NCBI RefSeq assembly: GCF_016918855.1
Contig: NZ_JADKYB010000026.1
Span: 62,001 to 126,000, forward strand
Source: Actinacidiphila acididurans
GTDB taxonomy: Bacteria; Actinomycetota; Actinomycetes; Streptomycetales; Streptomycetaceae
Direction of reading: 5' to 3'
Length of the DNA: 64,000 nt
In this document: in pieces, positions 33,305 to 42,949 of the stretch
How positions within the stretch are numbered: position 1 is the stretch's first letter
Layout: each line of letters opens with the position of its first letter
The notes under the pieces: generated by a model
What the model was told of the DNA's origin: nothing
Database searches by the model: none
The model's input: the letters and a program-made list of their open reading frames with translations, nothing else
Made by a program: the position numbers and the translations under genes

Positions 33305-34462
33305 TTGGGGCGACTGACCGGCGGGGACCCGTCGCTGCTCCGGCGGATCAATTCCGCGGTCGTCCTTCACGCCCTGCGCGGCGCACAGACCCCCACGCTG
33401 ACCGAGCTGGTGCAGAGCACGGGGCTGTCCCGGCCGACCGTCGAGGGCGTCATCGAGGGCCTGAGCGAGTCGGATCTGGTGGTGGAGGTGGCGCCGGACC
33501 CGGCTGACGGCCGCAAGCAGGGCCGGCCGGCCCGCAGGTTCCGCTTCCACGCGGAGGCCGGGCACCTGCTGGGCATCGAGATCGGCGCGCACCAGGTACG
33601 GGTGGTGCTGTCCGACCTGGGCGGTCAGGTGCTGGGCTCGCACGGCCGCGAGGTGCCGGAGTCGGCGTCCGCGGACGACCGGCTGGAGCGGCTGCGCGGT
33701 ACGGTCGCCGAGCTGCTGCGCAAGGCCGGGGTGGCCCGCAGCACGCTGTGGGCGGTGGGCGTGGGGAGTCCCGGCATCGTGGAGTCGGGCGGCGAGGTGC
33801 GGCTGAGCACGGCGCTGCCCGGCTGGACCGGACTGCCGCTGGGCGAGCGGTTGCAGCGGTCCTTCCGATGTCCGGTGCTGGTCGAGAACGACGCGAACGT
33901 GGCGGCGGTGGGCGAGCACTGGAAGGGCGTGGCGGTCGGCACCGACGACGTGGTGTTCGTACTGGCCGGGCTGAGCCCGGGTGCGGGCTCGCTGATCGGC
34001 GGCCGGCTGCACCGGGGTTTCGGCGGGGCGGCCGGCGAGATCGGGGCGCTGCACCTGCTGGGCCGCGAGGTGACCCCCGAGCATCTGCTGTCCACCACCG
34101 GCACCCCGCTGCACCCGCTGGACGAGCAGGCGGTGGCCCGGGTGTTCGCGCTGGCCAAGGACGGCGACGTGCAGGCCAAGGACGCCGTCGAGCGCTTCCT
34201 GCACCGGCTGGTGCACGACGTGGCGGCGCTGGTGCTGGCGATCGACCCGGAGCTGGTGGTGATCGGCGGCTGGGCGGCGGGCCTGGACGGCGTCCTGGAG
34301 CCGCTGCGCTCGGAGCTGGCCCGCTACTGCCTGCGCCCGCCGCGTGTGGTGCTCTCCGCCCTCGGCTCGGACGCGATCGCGACCGGCGCGCTGCGGATGG
34401 CCCTGGACCACGTCGAGGAACAGCTCTTCGCGGTGGAGCAGGCCTCCCCGGCCCGGCGCTGA
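33305..34462 (+). CDS. ROK-family transcriptional regulator/sugar-kinase-like protein
   Basis: A 385-residue ROK protein with an N-terminal winged helix (SLLRRINSAVVLHALRG, then TLTELVQSTGLSRPTVEGVIEGL, about residues 10-60) and a C-terminal kinase-like domain (GIEIGAHQVRVVLSDLGG, VENDANVAAVGE). The usual zinc motif CxCGxxGC is missing: after GGAAGEIG the sequence runs ALHLLGREVTPEHLL with no Cys. TTG at 33305 is chosen as start because GGGAGG lies eight bases before it; an ATG at 33287 overlaps that ribosome binding site. Probably a sugar-responsive repressor, target unknown. Confidence 0.85.
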   Translation: MGRLTGGDPSLLRRINSAVVLHALRGAQTPTLTELVQSTGLSRPTVEGVIEGLSESDLVVEVAPDPADGRKQGRPARRFRFHAEAGHLLGIEIGAHQVRVVLSDLGGQVLGSHGREVPESASADDRLERLRGTVAELLRKAGVARSTLWAVGVGSPGIVESGGEVRLSTALPGWTGLPLGERLQRSFRCPVLVENDANVAAVGEHWKGVAVGTDDVVFVLAGLSPGAGSLIGGRLHRGFGGAAGEIGALHLLGREVTPEHLLSTTGTPLHPLDEQAVARVFALAKDGDVQAKDAVERFLHRLVHDVAALVLAIDPELVVIGGWAAGLDGVLEPLRSELARYCLRPPRVVLSALGSDAIATGALRMALDHVEEQLFAVEQASPARR

Positions 34463-34494
34463 CACCGCCCGGCGGTCGGGCCGGGAACAGCGAA

Positions 34495-34535
34495 ACGGCG
34501 GCCCGCTCCGGGGAGTTCCCCGGGCGGGCCGCCGT
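34495..34535. terminator. Bidirectional terminator between ROK and GntR genes
   Basis: A 12-bp outer stem (ACGGCGGCCCGC with its complement) encloses a second 7-bp stem (CCGGGGA with TCCCCGG). It lies midway between two convergent genes. Confidence 0.8.
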
Positions 34536-34547
34536 CGTGGCCGGAGT

Positions 34548-35309
34548 TCAGGACGCCTGGCGGCTCTCCGGCTCGTGGTGGGTGACCTCCAGCGCTCCGG
34601 AGTCGCCGAAGGTGAGCCGGCAGGTGTCGGCGCGGTAGGTGGCCACGGAGGCCGCGGCGACCCGGCCGCCGGAGACGTAGCGGGTGGTGACGACGAGGAC
34701 CGGGGCGCCGGGCAACCGGTCGAGCAGCTTGGCGTCCTCGGCGCGGGCCGAGCCCAGCTCCACCGCGCGGTCCTCGCTCTCCAGCTCCAGGGTGTGCAGC
34801 TCGCGCAGCACGGCAGGGGCGTGCTCGGCCGGGGTGAGCAGGCCGGGCAGGCCCGGGACCGAGGCCGGCGGCACGTAGAGCAGCTCGGTGGCGACCGGCT
34901 GGCCCTGGACGGTCCGCTCGCGGCGCACGGTGTGCACCGCCTCGTCGGCCGCGGTGCCCAGCAGGGCGGCGACGGCGGCGGGCGCGACGGCCTCGGCGCA
35001 GCCGATGGTGGTCCACGCGTCGCGGCCCGCGCCCGGCCAGGTGTTGGCCGAGGGGCCCACGGCCACGCCGATGCGCGGCGGGGCGACGGTGGTGCCGACC
35101 CCACGCCGCCGCTGGAGGCGGCCCTCGAGTTCGAGCTGCTCCAGCGCCTGGCGGAGCGTGGCCCGGGCGACGCCGAAGCGCGCGGCCAGGTCCCGTTCGT
35201 TCGGCAGGATCTCGCCGACCTCGAACTCCGAGTCGAGGGCGTCGTTCAGCACCGTCTTCAGGTGCCAGTACTTCGGCTCCTGCACCGATTCGAGCTGCGT
35301 GGTCCCCAC
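34548..35309 (-). CDS. GntR-family transcriptional regulator with UTRA domain
   Basis: A 253-residue regulator of the HutC/UTRA type. The winged helix covers about residues 12-80 (KYWHLKTVLNDALDSEFEVGEILPNERDLAARFGVARATLRQALEQLELEG). The UTRA effector domain follows, from WTTIGCAEA to the end, and typically binds sugar phosphates or amino acids. The GTG at 35309 follows GAGGA; the longer open frame upstream runs through AT-richer promoter sequence. The upstream region (35310-35614) is shared with the divergent SDR gene. Confidence 0.86.
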   Translation of the reverse strand: MGTTQLESVQEPKYWHLKTVLNDALDSEFEVGEILPNERDLAARFGVARATLRQALEQLELEGRLQRRRGVGTTVAPPRIGVAVGPSANTWPGAGRDAWTTIGCAEAVAPAAVAALLGTAADEAVHTVRRERTVQGQPVATELLYVPPASVPGLPGLLTPAEHAPAVLRELHTLELESEDRAVELGSARAEDAKLLDRLPGAPVLVVTTRYVSGGRVAAASVATYRADTCRLTFGDSGALEVTHHEPESRQAS

Positions 35310-35614
35310 CCTGTCCTCGCAATCGCCTTCCGGGCCCGCCCGTCCGGCGGACCCAACCGCGGCTTGTTCAGCCTTGTTTCGGAACCCCTGTTTATTAAAG
35401 GTCCTTTCACTACCAGGACCATAGAGCGCTGTCACGAACTTGGTCAAGACCAATCCTCCGATGCCTGCCAACCGCACCGAAACCGGATACATGAGGCGTT
35501 CACGCAGTGTTGACGGGGCGCTGCGATAGCGTTCGTGATCTCCGCGGGAAACGCAGAGGGCGGGCGGCCGTACGGCGCCGGTGCGCGGGGCGGCGACGGG
35601 AAGGGGACGAAAGC

Positions 35615-36361
35615 GTGGACCAGGTCACGGTGGTCACCGGCGGCAGCCGCGGGATCGGGGCGGCGGTGGCGCTGCGGCTGGCGGCGGCCGGCCACCGGAT
35701 CGGGCTGGGCTACGAGCGGGCGGAGGAGGCCGCGCTGGACGTGGCCCGGCAGGTGCGCGCGGCGGGCGCGCAGTGCCTGGTGCACCGGGTGGACACCGGC
35801 GACGAGGCCCGGGTCGACGCGTTCTTCGACGCGGTGCGGTCCGAACTCGGCCCGGTCACCGGGCTGGTGAACAACGCGGGCGTCACCGGGCCGCTCGGCC
35901 GGTTCGCCGAGACCCCGGTAGAGGTGATCGACCGGGTGCTGGAGGTCAACGTACGCGGCGCGATGCTGTGCGCGCGGCGCGCGGTGCGGGAGATGTCCAC
36001 CCGGTACGGCGGCAGCGGGGGCGCGATCGTCAACATCTCCTCGGGCGCGGCGACGCTGGGCGGCGCGGGCGAGTACGTGCACTACGCCGCGTCCAAGGCG
36101 GCGGTGGACGCGCTGACGGTGGGCCTGGCCAAGGAACTGGCCGCCGAGGGGGTGCGGGTGAACTCCGTGCAGCCCGGCATGATCGTCACCGGCATCCATG
36201 CGGCGATGGGCGACCCGGAGCGGCCCTGGCGCAACCCGGACCGCGTCCCGATGCGGCGCCCCGGCGAGCCGGAGGAGGTCGCGGGCGCGGTGGCCTGGCT
36301 GCTGTCGCCGGAGGCGTCCTACACCACGGGCGCGGTGCTGCGGGTGGCCGGCGGGCTCTGA
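35615..36361 (+). CDS. SDR-family oxidoreductase (3-oxoacyl-ACP reductase-like)
   Basis: A 248-residue short-chain dehydrogenase. The NADP-binding motif TGGSRGIGAAV is at the N-terminus, NNAG in LVNNAGVTG, catalytic Ser in NISSGAATL and the YxxxK pair in HYAASKAA. The NADP preference is inferred from the basic residue in the Gly-rich loop. The GTG follows AAGGGGA. Substrate unknown. Confidence 0.9.
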   Translation: MDQVTVVTGGSRGIGAAVALRLAAAGHRIGLGYERAEEAALDVARQVRAAGAQCLVHRVDTGDEARVDAFFDAVRSELGPVTGLVNNAGVTGPLGRFAETPVEVIDRVLEVNVRGAMLCARRAVREMSTRYGGSGGAIVNISSGAATLGGAGEYVHYAASKAAVDALTVGLAKELAAEGVRVNSVQPGMIVTGIHAAMGDPERPWRNPDRVPMRRPGEPEEVAGAVAWLLSPEASYTTGAVLRVAGGL

Positions 36362-36541
36362 TGGATCATTGAGGCTCGGGGGGGGTGTTGACCTGAGCAT
36401 GGCCGGAACACGACGGTGATACGGGGTAACGCACCGGAAACCCGCGGGTGACGGGTGCGGGGGCAGAATCCTGTGCCCTGTCCCCCTTCCACTGTGTGCC
36501 GAAGTGTTTGTCGAAGCCTTGTGCCCGAACCGAGGAGCAGC

Positions 36542-38002
36542 ATGTCAGGTTCCGCCGTGGACGCCGGCCGGCCGGTGTCCCGTCCACCCCTTGCCGGCAG
36601 CGCGCTGGACAGATGGTTCCGGATCTCGGAACGCGGGTCCACCGCGGTGCGGGAGTTGCGCGGCGGGGTGGCCACGTTCTTCACCATGGCGTACATCCTG
36701 GTGCTCAATCCGATCATCCTCGGCAGTGCGACGGACAAGTTCGGGCACCATCTGTCGACGCCCCAACTGGTCACCGCCACCGCGCTGGTGGCCGCGGTGA
36801 TGACCGCGATCATGGGCGTGGGCGGCAACCTGCCGCTGGCCATCGCCGCCGGACTCGGGCTGAACGCCGTGGTGGCCTTCCAGCTCGCGCCCAAGATGAG
36901 CTGGCCGGACGCGATGGGCCTGGTGGTCTTCGAGGGCCTGCTGATATGCGTGCTGGTGGTCACCGGGCTGCGCGAAGCGATCATGAACGCCATCCCGCTG
37001 CCCATCAAGCAGGCGATCAGCGTCGGCATCGGCCTGTTCATCGCCTTCATCGGCTTCGTGGACGCCGGGTTCGCCACCCGTATCCCGGACGCCGCCAAGA
37101 CCACCGTGCCGGTGCAGCTCGGTGCGACGGGCACCCTGACCGGCTGGCCGGTGCTGGTGTTCTGCCTCGGGGTGCTGCTCACGGTGGCGCTGGTCGCCCG
37201 GCGGATCAAGGGCGCGATCCTGATCAGCATCGTGGTGATGACGATCGTGGCGATCGTGGTCAACTCCGTCGCCGACGTCCCGGCCGCCGCCTGGGGGCTG
37301 AGCGTGCCCAAGTGGCCGCACAAGGTCGTGGCGAGCCCGGACTTCGGGCTGGTGGGGCACTTCAGCCTGCTCGGCGGCTTCCAGGAGGCGGGCGTGGTGA
37401 CCGCCGCGCTGTTCGTCTTCACCCTGGTGCTCTCGGACTTCTTCGACGCCATGGGCACGATCGTGGGCATCTCCAGCGAGGCCGGGCTGCTGGACAAGCG
37501 GGGGCGGGTGCCGAACATCGGGCGCGTGCTGTTCATAGACGGAGCGGCCGCGGTCGCCGGCGGCGCGGCCTCCTGCTCGTCCAACACCGCCTACGTGGAG
37601 TCCGCGGCCGGCGTCGGCGAGGGGGCGCGCACGGGTCTGGCCAGCGTGGTGACCGGTGCGCTGTTCGCCGTGGCCCTCTTCCTGTCGCCGCTTGCCGCGG
37701 TGGTGCCCTCGCAGGCGGCGGCGCCCGCGCTGGTCGCGGTGGGCTTCCTGCTCATGGCCCAGGTGCGCAACATCGACTGGACCCAGTACGACATCGCGAT
37801 CCCGGCCTTCCTGACCATCGCCGCGATGCCCTTCACGTACAGCATCACCAACGGGATCGGGGCGGGCTTCCTGTCCTTCGTGGCGATCAAGCTGGTGCTG
37901 GGCAAGGTCCGCGACGTCCACCCGCTGGTGTGGGCGGTCTCGGTGTGCTTCGTGGCGTACTTCGCCATCGACCCGCTCCAGCAGTGGCTGGGCGCGAAGT
38001 AG
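36542..38002 (+). CDS. NCS2-family (AzgA/PbuG-like) purine permease
   Basis: A 486-residue integral membrane transporter with about 13 hydrophobic segments, of the AzgA-type branch that takes up hypoxanthine, guanine or adenine by proton symport. Family blocks include VATFFTMAYILVLNP, GLGLNAVVAF, FDAMGTIVGISSEAGL and SSNTAYVESAAGVGEGARTG. The ATG follows GAGGAG. It is monocistronic, with its own upstream region containing TTGACC at 36388, and ends before a strong hairpin. Confidence 0.92.
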   Translation: MSGSAVDAGRPVSRPPLAGSALDRWFRISERGSTAVRELRGGVATFFTMAYILVLNPIILGSATDKFGHHLSTPQLVTATALVAAVMTAIMGVGGNLPLAIAAGLGLNAVVAFQLAPKMSWPDAMGLVVFEGLLICVLVVTGLREAIMNAIPLPIKQAISVGIGLFIAFIGFVDAGFATRIPDAAKTTVPVQLGATGTLTGWPVLVFCLGVLLTVALVARRIKGAILISIVVMTIVAIVVNSVADVPAAAWGLSVPKWPHKVVASPDFGLVGHFSLLGGFQEAGVVTAALFVFTLVLSDFFDAMGTIVGISSEAGLLDKRGRVPNIGRVLFIDGAAAVAGGAASCSSNTAYVESAAGVGEGARTGLASVVTGALFAVALFLSPLAAVVPSQAAAPALVAVGFLLMAQVRNIDWTQYDIAIPAFLTIAAMPFTYSITNGIGAGFLSFVAIKLVLGKVRDVHPLVWAVSVCFVAYFAIDPLQQWLGAK

Positions 38003-38156
38003 CGGGAGCGTACAACGGGTGCGGCCGGCCGTCCGCCCTCCACCGGAGGAGGGGAGCCGGCGGAGCGGCGGACGGACTACCGCCCCACCAGGCACGGGGA
38101 GCACCGGTCGGGGCGGACGGCCGGGCCGGCACACGTACCGACCCGCAACCGGAGAA

Positions 38157-38194
38157 CTCACCCCGGCCCGGCGGAGTTCCCGGGCCGGGGTGAG
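38157..38194. terminator. Strong bidirectional terminator
   Basis: CTCACCCCGGCCCGG pairs over 15 bp with CCGGGCCGGGGTGAG around an eight-base loop, between the convergent permease and TPR genes. Confidence 0.8.
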
Positions 38195-38213
38195 GCGGAC
38201 GCGGCCCCAGGGG

Positions 38214-41141
38214 TCAGTCCTGCTGCGTGCTGTCCGGGCGCAGGTGGTCCAGGACGGCCTGGGCCTGGGCTCTGCGGTTGGCGGGGGTGTCGCCCTCGTG
38301 GCCCTCGTACTCGGCGAGGACGGCGGTCGCGCGCTCGTGGGCGGGGCCGGGGTGGCCGAGGCGGGTGTGGAGCCAGGCGCCGAGGAGGGTGGCCGCGGTG
38401 CGGTCGTCGCGGGCCTCGGGTCCCAGCGGGTCGAGGACGGTGACGGCCAGGTCGGCGAAGCCGAGGGCTTCGGTGAGCCGGCCCGGGTCCTCGGTGCCGC
38501 GCAGCAGGATCTCGGCGGTCTGGTGGTGGGTGGCGGCCAGTTCGATGCGCAGGTGGGCGGAGGCGGTCGGGTCGTCCGCCGCGGCCAGTGCCTGTTCGGC
38601 GGTGTCGGTGGCGGCGGCCATCAGGTCACGTGCGGCGGACAGGCCGGCCCGGCCGTCGCGGATCTCGATCCAGGCGCGGGCGCGCAGGGTACGGACCACG
38701 GCGTGCGGGTCGCCGACGTCGCGCCACAGGGTCTCGGCGCGGGCGTAGGCACGTACCGCCTCGTCGTCGAGTTCGGCCCGGTTGAGGGCGTCGGCGGCGA
38801 GGTTGGCGAGCATGGCGTGGTCGTGCTGGTCGCTCCAGTGCTCGGCGACCTGGGCGGCGAGCAGGAACTGCGTGGCGGCCTCGCGGACCTCGCCGAGGTC
38901 GAGCTGGGCCTCGGCCAGCCACCAGCGGGCCTGGACGAGCTCGCCCTCGTCGTGGCCGGCGGCGAGGTCGGGCAGCACCGACTCCAGGACGGCGGCGGCC
39001 TCGTCGGGCCGCCCGGCGCGGCGCAGGCTGCCGCCGAGCAGCACCCGGGCGGTCGCGCCGAGGCCCGCCGGGTCGCCGGACTCGTCGGCCCAGTGCGCGG
39101 CCTCCAGGGCGTGGCCGGCGGCCTCGTCGTCGCGGCCGAGGGCCGCCTGTGCCTGGGTGGCGATCAGCAGCAGGCTCGCGCGGTGCGGCGGTTCGAGGAT
39201 GTCCGCGCCGTGATCGAGGGCGGCCAGCGCGTACCGGGCGGCGGCCTGCGGGTCGTCGCGCCGCAGGCACAGGTCCGCGAGGGCGCCCTCGGGCTCGGCG
39301 GCGTACCAGGGCTGGCCGGCCTCGTGGTGCAGGTCGGCGGCGCGGGCGAGCAGTTCGACGGCGTCGTCCGCCCCGCGTCCGGCGGCGAGCCGGCCGAGCA
39401 GCACGGTGGCGTCGGCGAGCCGGGCGGTCATGCCGGGCTCGGCGCGGTAGGCGTCGCTGAAGGCGGCGACGTCCGCGGCCTGGGCGCCGGCGGCGCCCAG
39501 CACGGCCGGCCGCTGCTCGGGGCTGGCCGGCGTCAGCAGCAGGATCCGGCAGCGCAGCAGCAGGGCACCGGTGAGCTGGCGCGGGGTGGCCTGTGCCATG
39601 CCGTGCAGCGCGGCCAGTTCGCCGACCTGCCGGTCGACGGCGGACAGCGCCTCACTCGTGGCGCCGGTGAGCGCGAGCGCGTAGGCGGCGCGGGCCCGGC
39701 AGCCGGCCGCCTCGCCGAGCACGCCGGCGTCCCCGTACTGGACGGCGGCCCGCTCGAAAAGCTCGGCGGCGGCGCTCGGCTCGTCGAGGGCGGCCATGGC
39801 CGCGTGGTCGGTGATCTCGGCCCGGGCGAGCGGGTCGAGGTCGGCGCCGGTGCGGTGCGCGGCGCTCTCGGCGTCGATCCACGCCTGGTGGGCGCCCGGG
39901 TGGCCGGCGTCGCTGAGCCGGCGCGCCTCGGCGACCAGGGCGGGTACGTCGTCGGCGGCGGGGTGCGGCGCGGCCGGCGCGGGCTGCTGAGGAGCGGTGA
40001 GGCTTTCGGCGGGCCGGGCCAGTGGGGCGGAGCGCACCCCGAGCGGCAGCCGGTCCAGCAGCGGCCGGCGGGCGATACGGGCGCGTACGGCGGCGGAGAC
40101 CGCGTCGGTGCCGTTGCGCTCGTCGAACCGCCCGGCCAGTTCCAGCGCCCGGTCGCGGCCGTGCTCGTGCAGTTCGGCGGCGGTCCACTGCCGTCCGGGC
40201 GGGCCGGGGACCGGGCCGTCGCCGTGGCCGAGCGCCACCAGGTTGCCGGTGAGCAGGGCGGTGACGGCCAGGTGGTCCATCAGGCTGTCCGGGTCGCCGG
40301 TGGCGGTGAAGTACGCCGGGTGCTCGGCGAGGATCTCCAGGCCGCGGGCCTCGTTGCCGGTCAGGGCGCAGAACTCGATGTGGAGGGCGACCGAGGAGCG
40401 CATGCTCTCCATCGGGCGGAGCATGCGGTAGCCGCGCAGGTGGTTGGCGCGGGCCTGGTCGGCGCGGCCGAGCCGCAGCAGCGGCAGGAGGCTGGAGGCG
40501 AGGACGGCGTGCGGCTCGTGGGCGCAGGTGAGTTCGCCGTCCAGCACCGGGGACCACCGGCTCAGCGCGGCCTCGTCGTCGCCGAGGTGGAGGTGCCAGG
40601 CGCCCTGGAGGTGCAGTTCGCACGCCTGGCAGTCGCTCAGCTCGTCGCGCTCGGCCGACTGCCAGGCGGCGTAGGCGCGTTCGGCCCGGGCCAGGTCGCC
40701 GGTGTGCTTGGCGATGCGGAACTCGCCCTGACGCACGGCGCGTTCGGAGTGGCCGGCGAGCCGGTAGCGGCGCTCCATCTCGGCCTGCCACTGCTCGATG
40801 GCGGCCAGCGGGATGTGCGGCTGGTCCAGCATGCCGCTGGAGACCCACTTGAAGTACCAGTGCAGGCTGTGGGTGGCGGCCTCGTCGAAGTCCGCCGGGT
40901 TCTCGTCCCACATCCGCAGCGCCCGGGCGAACGGCACGAACTTCTTGTCCGCCTCGGAGCTGTAGTTGTACGCGGTCAGCAGGTTGAACAGCGCGTCGAT
41001 CAACAGCGGCCGGTCGCCGGTGCGTTCGGCTTCCTCCGCGAGGAGTTCGGCGCGCGCGTTGCGGGCCGGCCCCTCCGGTTCGGCCCGATTGTCCTCGATG
41101 GCCCGCCGAATGGCCGCGGCGTCCCTGGCTTCGGTGGTCAT
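38214..41141 (-). CDS. Large TPR-repeat protein encoded with an HSP90-family protein
   Basis: A 975-residue, strongly helical, Ala/Leu/Asp-rich protein made of many degenerate tetratricopeptide-like helix pairs (for example ACELHLQGAWHLHLGDDEAALSRW, HRASLLLIATQAQAALGRDDEAAGHALEAA and AQLDLGEVREAATQFLLAAQVAEHW). No enzymatic domain, signal peptide or membrane segment was seen. The ATG overlaps the stop codon of the HSP90-family gene (ATGA), so the two are made together. A co-chaperone or scaffold role is inferred from this pairing. Confidence 0.85.
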   Translation of the reverse strand: MTTEARDAAAIRRAIEDNRAEPEGPARNARAELLAEEAERTGDRPLLIDALFNLLTAYNYSSEADKKFVPFARALRMWDENPADFDEAATHSLHWYFKWVSSGMLDQPHIPLAAIEQWQAEMERRYRLAGHSERAVRQGEFRIAKHTGDLARAERAYAAWQSAERDELSDCQACELHLQGAWHLHLGDDEAALSRWSPVLDGELTCAHEPHAVLASSLLPLLRLGRADQARANHLRGYRMLRPMESMRSSVALHIEFCALTGNEARGLEILAEHPAYFTATGDPDSLMDHLAVTALLTGNLVALGHGDGPVPGPPGRQWTAAELHEHGRDRALELAGRFDERNGTDAVSAAVRARIARRPLLDRLPLGVRSAPLARPAESLTAPQQPAPAAPHPAADDVPALVAEARRLSDAGHPGAHQAWIDAESAAHRTGADLDPLARAEITDHAAMAALDEPSAAAELFERAAVQYGDAGVLGEAAGCRARAAYALALTGATSEALSAVDRQVGELAALHGMAQATPRQLTGALLLRCRILLLTPASPEQRPAVLGAAGAQAADVAAFSDAYRAEPGMTARLADATVLLGRLAAGRGADDAVELLARAADLHHEAGQPWYAAEPEGALADLCLRRDDPQAAARYALAALDHGADILEPPHRASLLLIATQAQAALGRDDEAAGHALEAAHWADESGDPAGLGATARVLLGGSLRRAGRPDEAAAVLESVLPDLAAGHDEGELVQARWWLAEAQLDLGEVREAATQFLLAAQVAEHWSDQHDHAMLANLAADALNRAELDDEAVRAYARAETLWRDVGDPHAVVRTLRARAWIEIRDGRAGLSAARDLMAAATDTAEQALAAADDPTASAHLRIELAATHHQTAEILLRGTEDPGRLTEALGFADLAVTVLDPLGPEARDDRTAATLLGAWLHTRLGHPGPAHERATAVLAEYEGHEGDTPANRRAQAQAVLDHLRPDSTQQD

Positions 41142-42949
41142 CGGCCCTCCTCCCGTTCGGCGTGTGGTCCGGTGGCCCATTGCAGCAGATCGAGGAACGC
41201 CCGGTTGAGCAATGCCGAATCCGCCGGGCGCAGCGGGCGCTGGGCCATCAGCAGGGCCTGCCCGTACAGTCCCTCCACCGCGGTGCCGGCCAGTGCCGGG
41301 TCGGGGAGCGTGGCGAGGGTGCGGACCAGCGGGTTGAGGTGGTTCAGGACCAGCCGGGAGCGGGGTGCGGTGCCGCGCAGCGAGCCGAGGATGCCGGCCC
41401 ACAGGTCGTCGGCCGCCGCGGCCTCGCCGGCCCGGGCCCGCTCGTGCCGGGCGGCCCGGTCGTCCAGGTGCAGGGCGGGCACGGTCAGCGGGTGGAAGGC
41501 GCGCAGCGCCACGTCGCAGTCGAGCGGGTCCAGGACGGCGCGGGCGGTGGCGAGGAAGCCGGCCAGCGCGAGTTCCTGGCCGGCCGGCACGTCGTCGAGG
41601 AAGGCGGTGACCGTGTCCGCGTCGAGTTCGGCGACCGTGCTGCCCGGCCGGACCCGCGGCAGCATCTCCACGAGTTCCGCGTCGTAGGTGTAGCCGCCGT
41701 TGACCACACCCATGCCCTGGGCCGCGGCGATGGCGGCGACCTGGCGGAACTCCTCCACCGTGCGGGTGAAGTGGACCACCGGGTGGCGGCGGGCGAACTC
41801 CTCGAGCGAGCGCTGCCCGTCGGTGGTCTCGAACGGCAGCCAGGGCAGCATGATCCGCAGCAGGTCCGCATCGTGCCGGGCCAGGGTCTTCACGCCGAGA
41901 TGGTGGACGGACAGGAAGTGGGTCAGCCGCTCGGGGTCGCCGGCGGCGAGCCCGGTGATCCACTCACGGATCCGGTCGCCGAGGGCGTCGCGCACCGCGG
42001 CGAGCGTCTCGTCGGCGTAGAGGTGTTCGCGGGAGGCGGTGGGCCGCAGCGTGTCGGTGTCGATCACGCAGCGGACGAAGAAGGCCCAGTCCGGCAGGAG
42101 TTCGGGGGCGTGCTCGGTGAGCAGCATGCCCTTCAGGTGCACCCGGTGGCCGGCGCGCTGGGCCGGGCTGACCGCGGACGGCAGCACGAAGGCCACCCCG
42201 CGCACCCCGGCCACCGGCAGGTCGAGGTCGACGGAGTCCAGCGGGGTGAAGCCGAACTGCTCGCGGCAGTAGCGGGCCAGCGCCTCGCGGCGGGCGCCGG
42301 GGCCGGAATGCGGCCGCTCCCACACCGGAGGCCGGTCGGTGACGGCGGTGCCGTCGACGCGGATGTCGTACGGCAGCAGCGCGCCGAAATCGCGCACCAG
42401 GACGGCGACCTTCTCGGGGGCGAACCACTCCTCGGCGCCCGGCCGGGCGGCCAGGTGGACGGTCGTGCCGGGTTCGGGGCGCGCGTCGGCCGGCAGGGTG
42501 CGGACGGTGTACGAGCCGTCGTCGCGGGCGGTCCACTCCACCGGCGGGGCCAGCGGGTCGCGGGCGGAGCGGCTGACCACCCGGACGGTGCCGGCCACCA
42601 CGAAGCAGGCCAGCAGGCCGATGCCGAACTGGCCGAGGAAGCCGCTGCGGGCGCCCTCCAGGCTGTCCCGCTTGGAACTGCGGCCGATGGTGGCGAGCAG
42701 GGCGTGGACGTCGGCCTCGGTCAGCCCGGTGCCGGTGTCCTCGATACGCAGGGCGCCCGGCGAGGTGTGCAGGGCGACCCGCGCGGGCGCGCCGGGGTCC
42801 TCGGCTCTTCGGGCGGTGATGGCGTCCACGCCGTTCTGCAGCAGTTCCCGCACGTACACCCTGGGGCTGGAGTACAGGTGGTGGGAGAGCAGGTCCACCA
42901 GGCCGCGCAGGTCGACCTGGAAGGTGTGCGGTGTCGGTTCGGCAGTCAT
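41138..42949 (-). CDS. HSP90-family chaperone-like ATPase
   Basis: A 603-residue protein with an N-terminal GHKL ATPase domain like HtpG: RELLQNGVDAITARR (ELLQNGxDA), IEDTGTGLTEADV and SGFLGQFGIGLLACFVV. The middle domain (VHLKGMLLTEHAPELLPDWAFFVRCVIDT, LRPTASREHLY) is recognisable. The C-terminus is shorter and unlike that of E. coli HtpG, and lacks an MEEVD-like tail. This fits the divergent actinobacterial HSP90-family branch, separate from canonical htpG. The ATG at 42949 starts the conserved HTFQVDLRGLVDLLSHHLYSS segment. It is the first gene of a two-gene operon with the TPR protein. Confidence 0.9.
   Translation of the reverse strand: MTAEPTPHTFQVDLRGLVDLLSHHLYSSPRVYVRELLQNGVDAITARRAEDPGAPARVALHTSPGALRIEDTGTGLTEADVHALLATIGRSSKRDSLEGARSGFLGQFGIGLLACFVVAGTVRVVSRSARDPLAPPVEWTARDDGSYTVRTLPADARPEPGTTVHLAARPGAEEWFAPEKVAVLVRDFGALLPYDIRVDGTAVTDRPPVWERPHSGPGARREALARYCREQFGFTPLDSVDLDLPVAGVRGVAFVLPSAVSPAQRAGHRVHLKGMLLTEHAPELLPDWAFFVRCVIDTDTLRPTASREHLYADETLAAVRDALGDRIREWITGLAAGDPERLTHFLSVHHLGVKTLARHDADLLRIMLPWLPFETTDGQRSLEEFARRHPVVHFTRTVEEFRQVAAIAAAQGMGVVNGGYTYDAELVEMLPRVRPGSTVAELDADTVTAFLDDVPAGQELALAGFLATARAVLDPLDCDVALRAFHPLTVPALHLDDRAARHERARAGEAAAADDLWAGILGSLRGTAPRSRLVLNHLNPLVRTLATLPDPALAGTAVEGLYGQALLMAQRPLRPADSALLNRAFLDLLQWATGPHAEREEGR

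Noticed and set aside
38214..41963. Longer TPR protein extending through the HSP90 gene
   Set aside because: The extension is out of frame with and covers the HSP90 C-terminus; the ATGA overlap at 41138-41141 gives a natural start.
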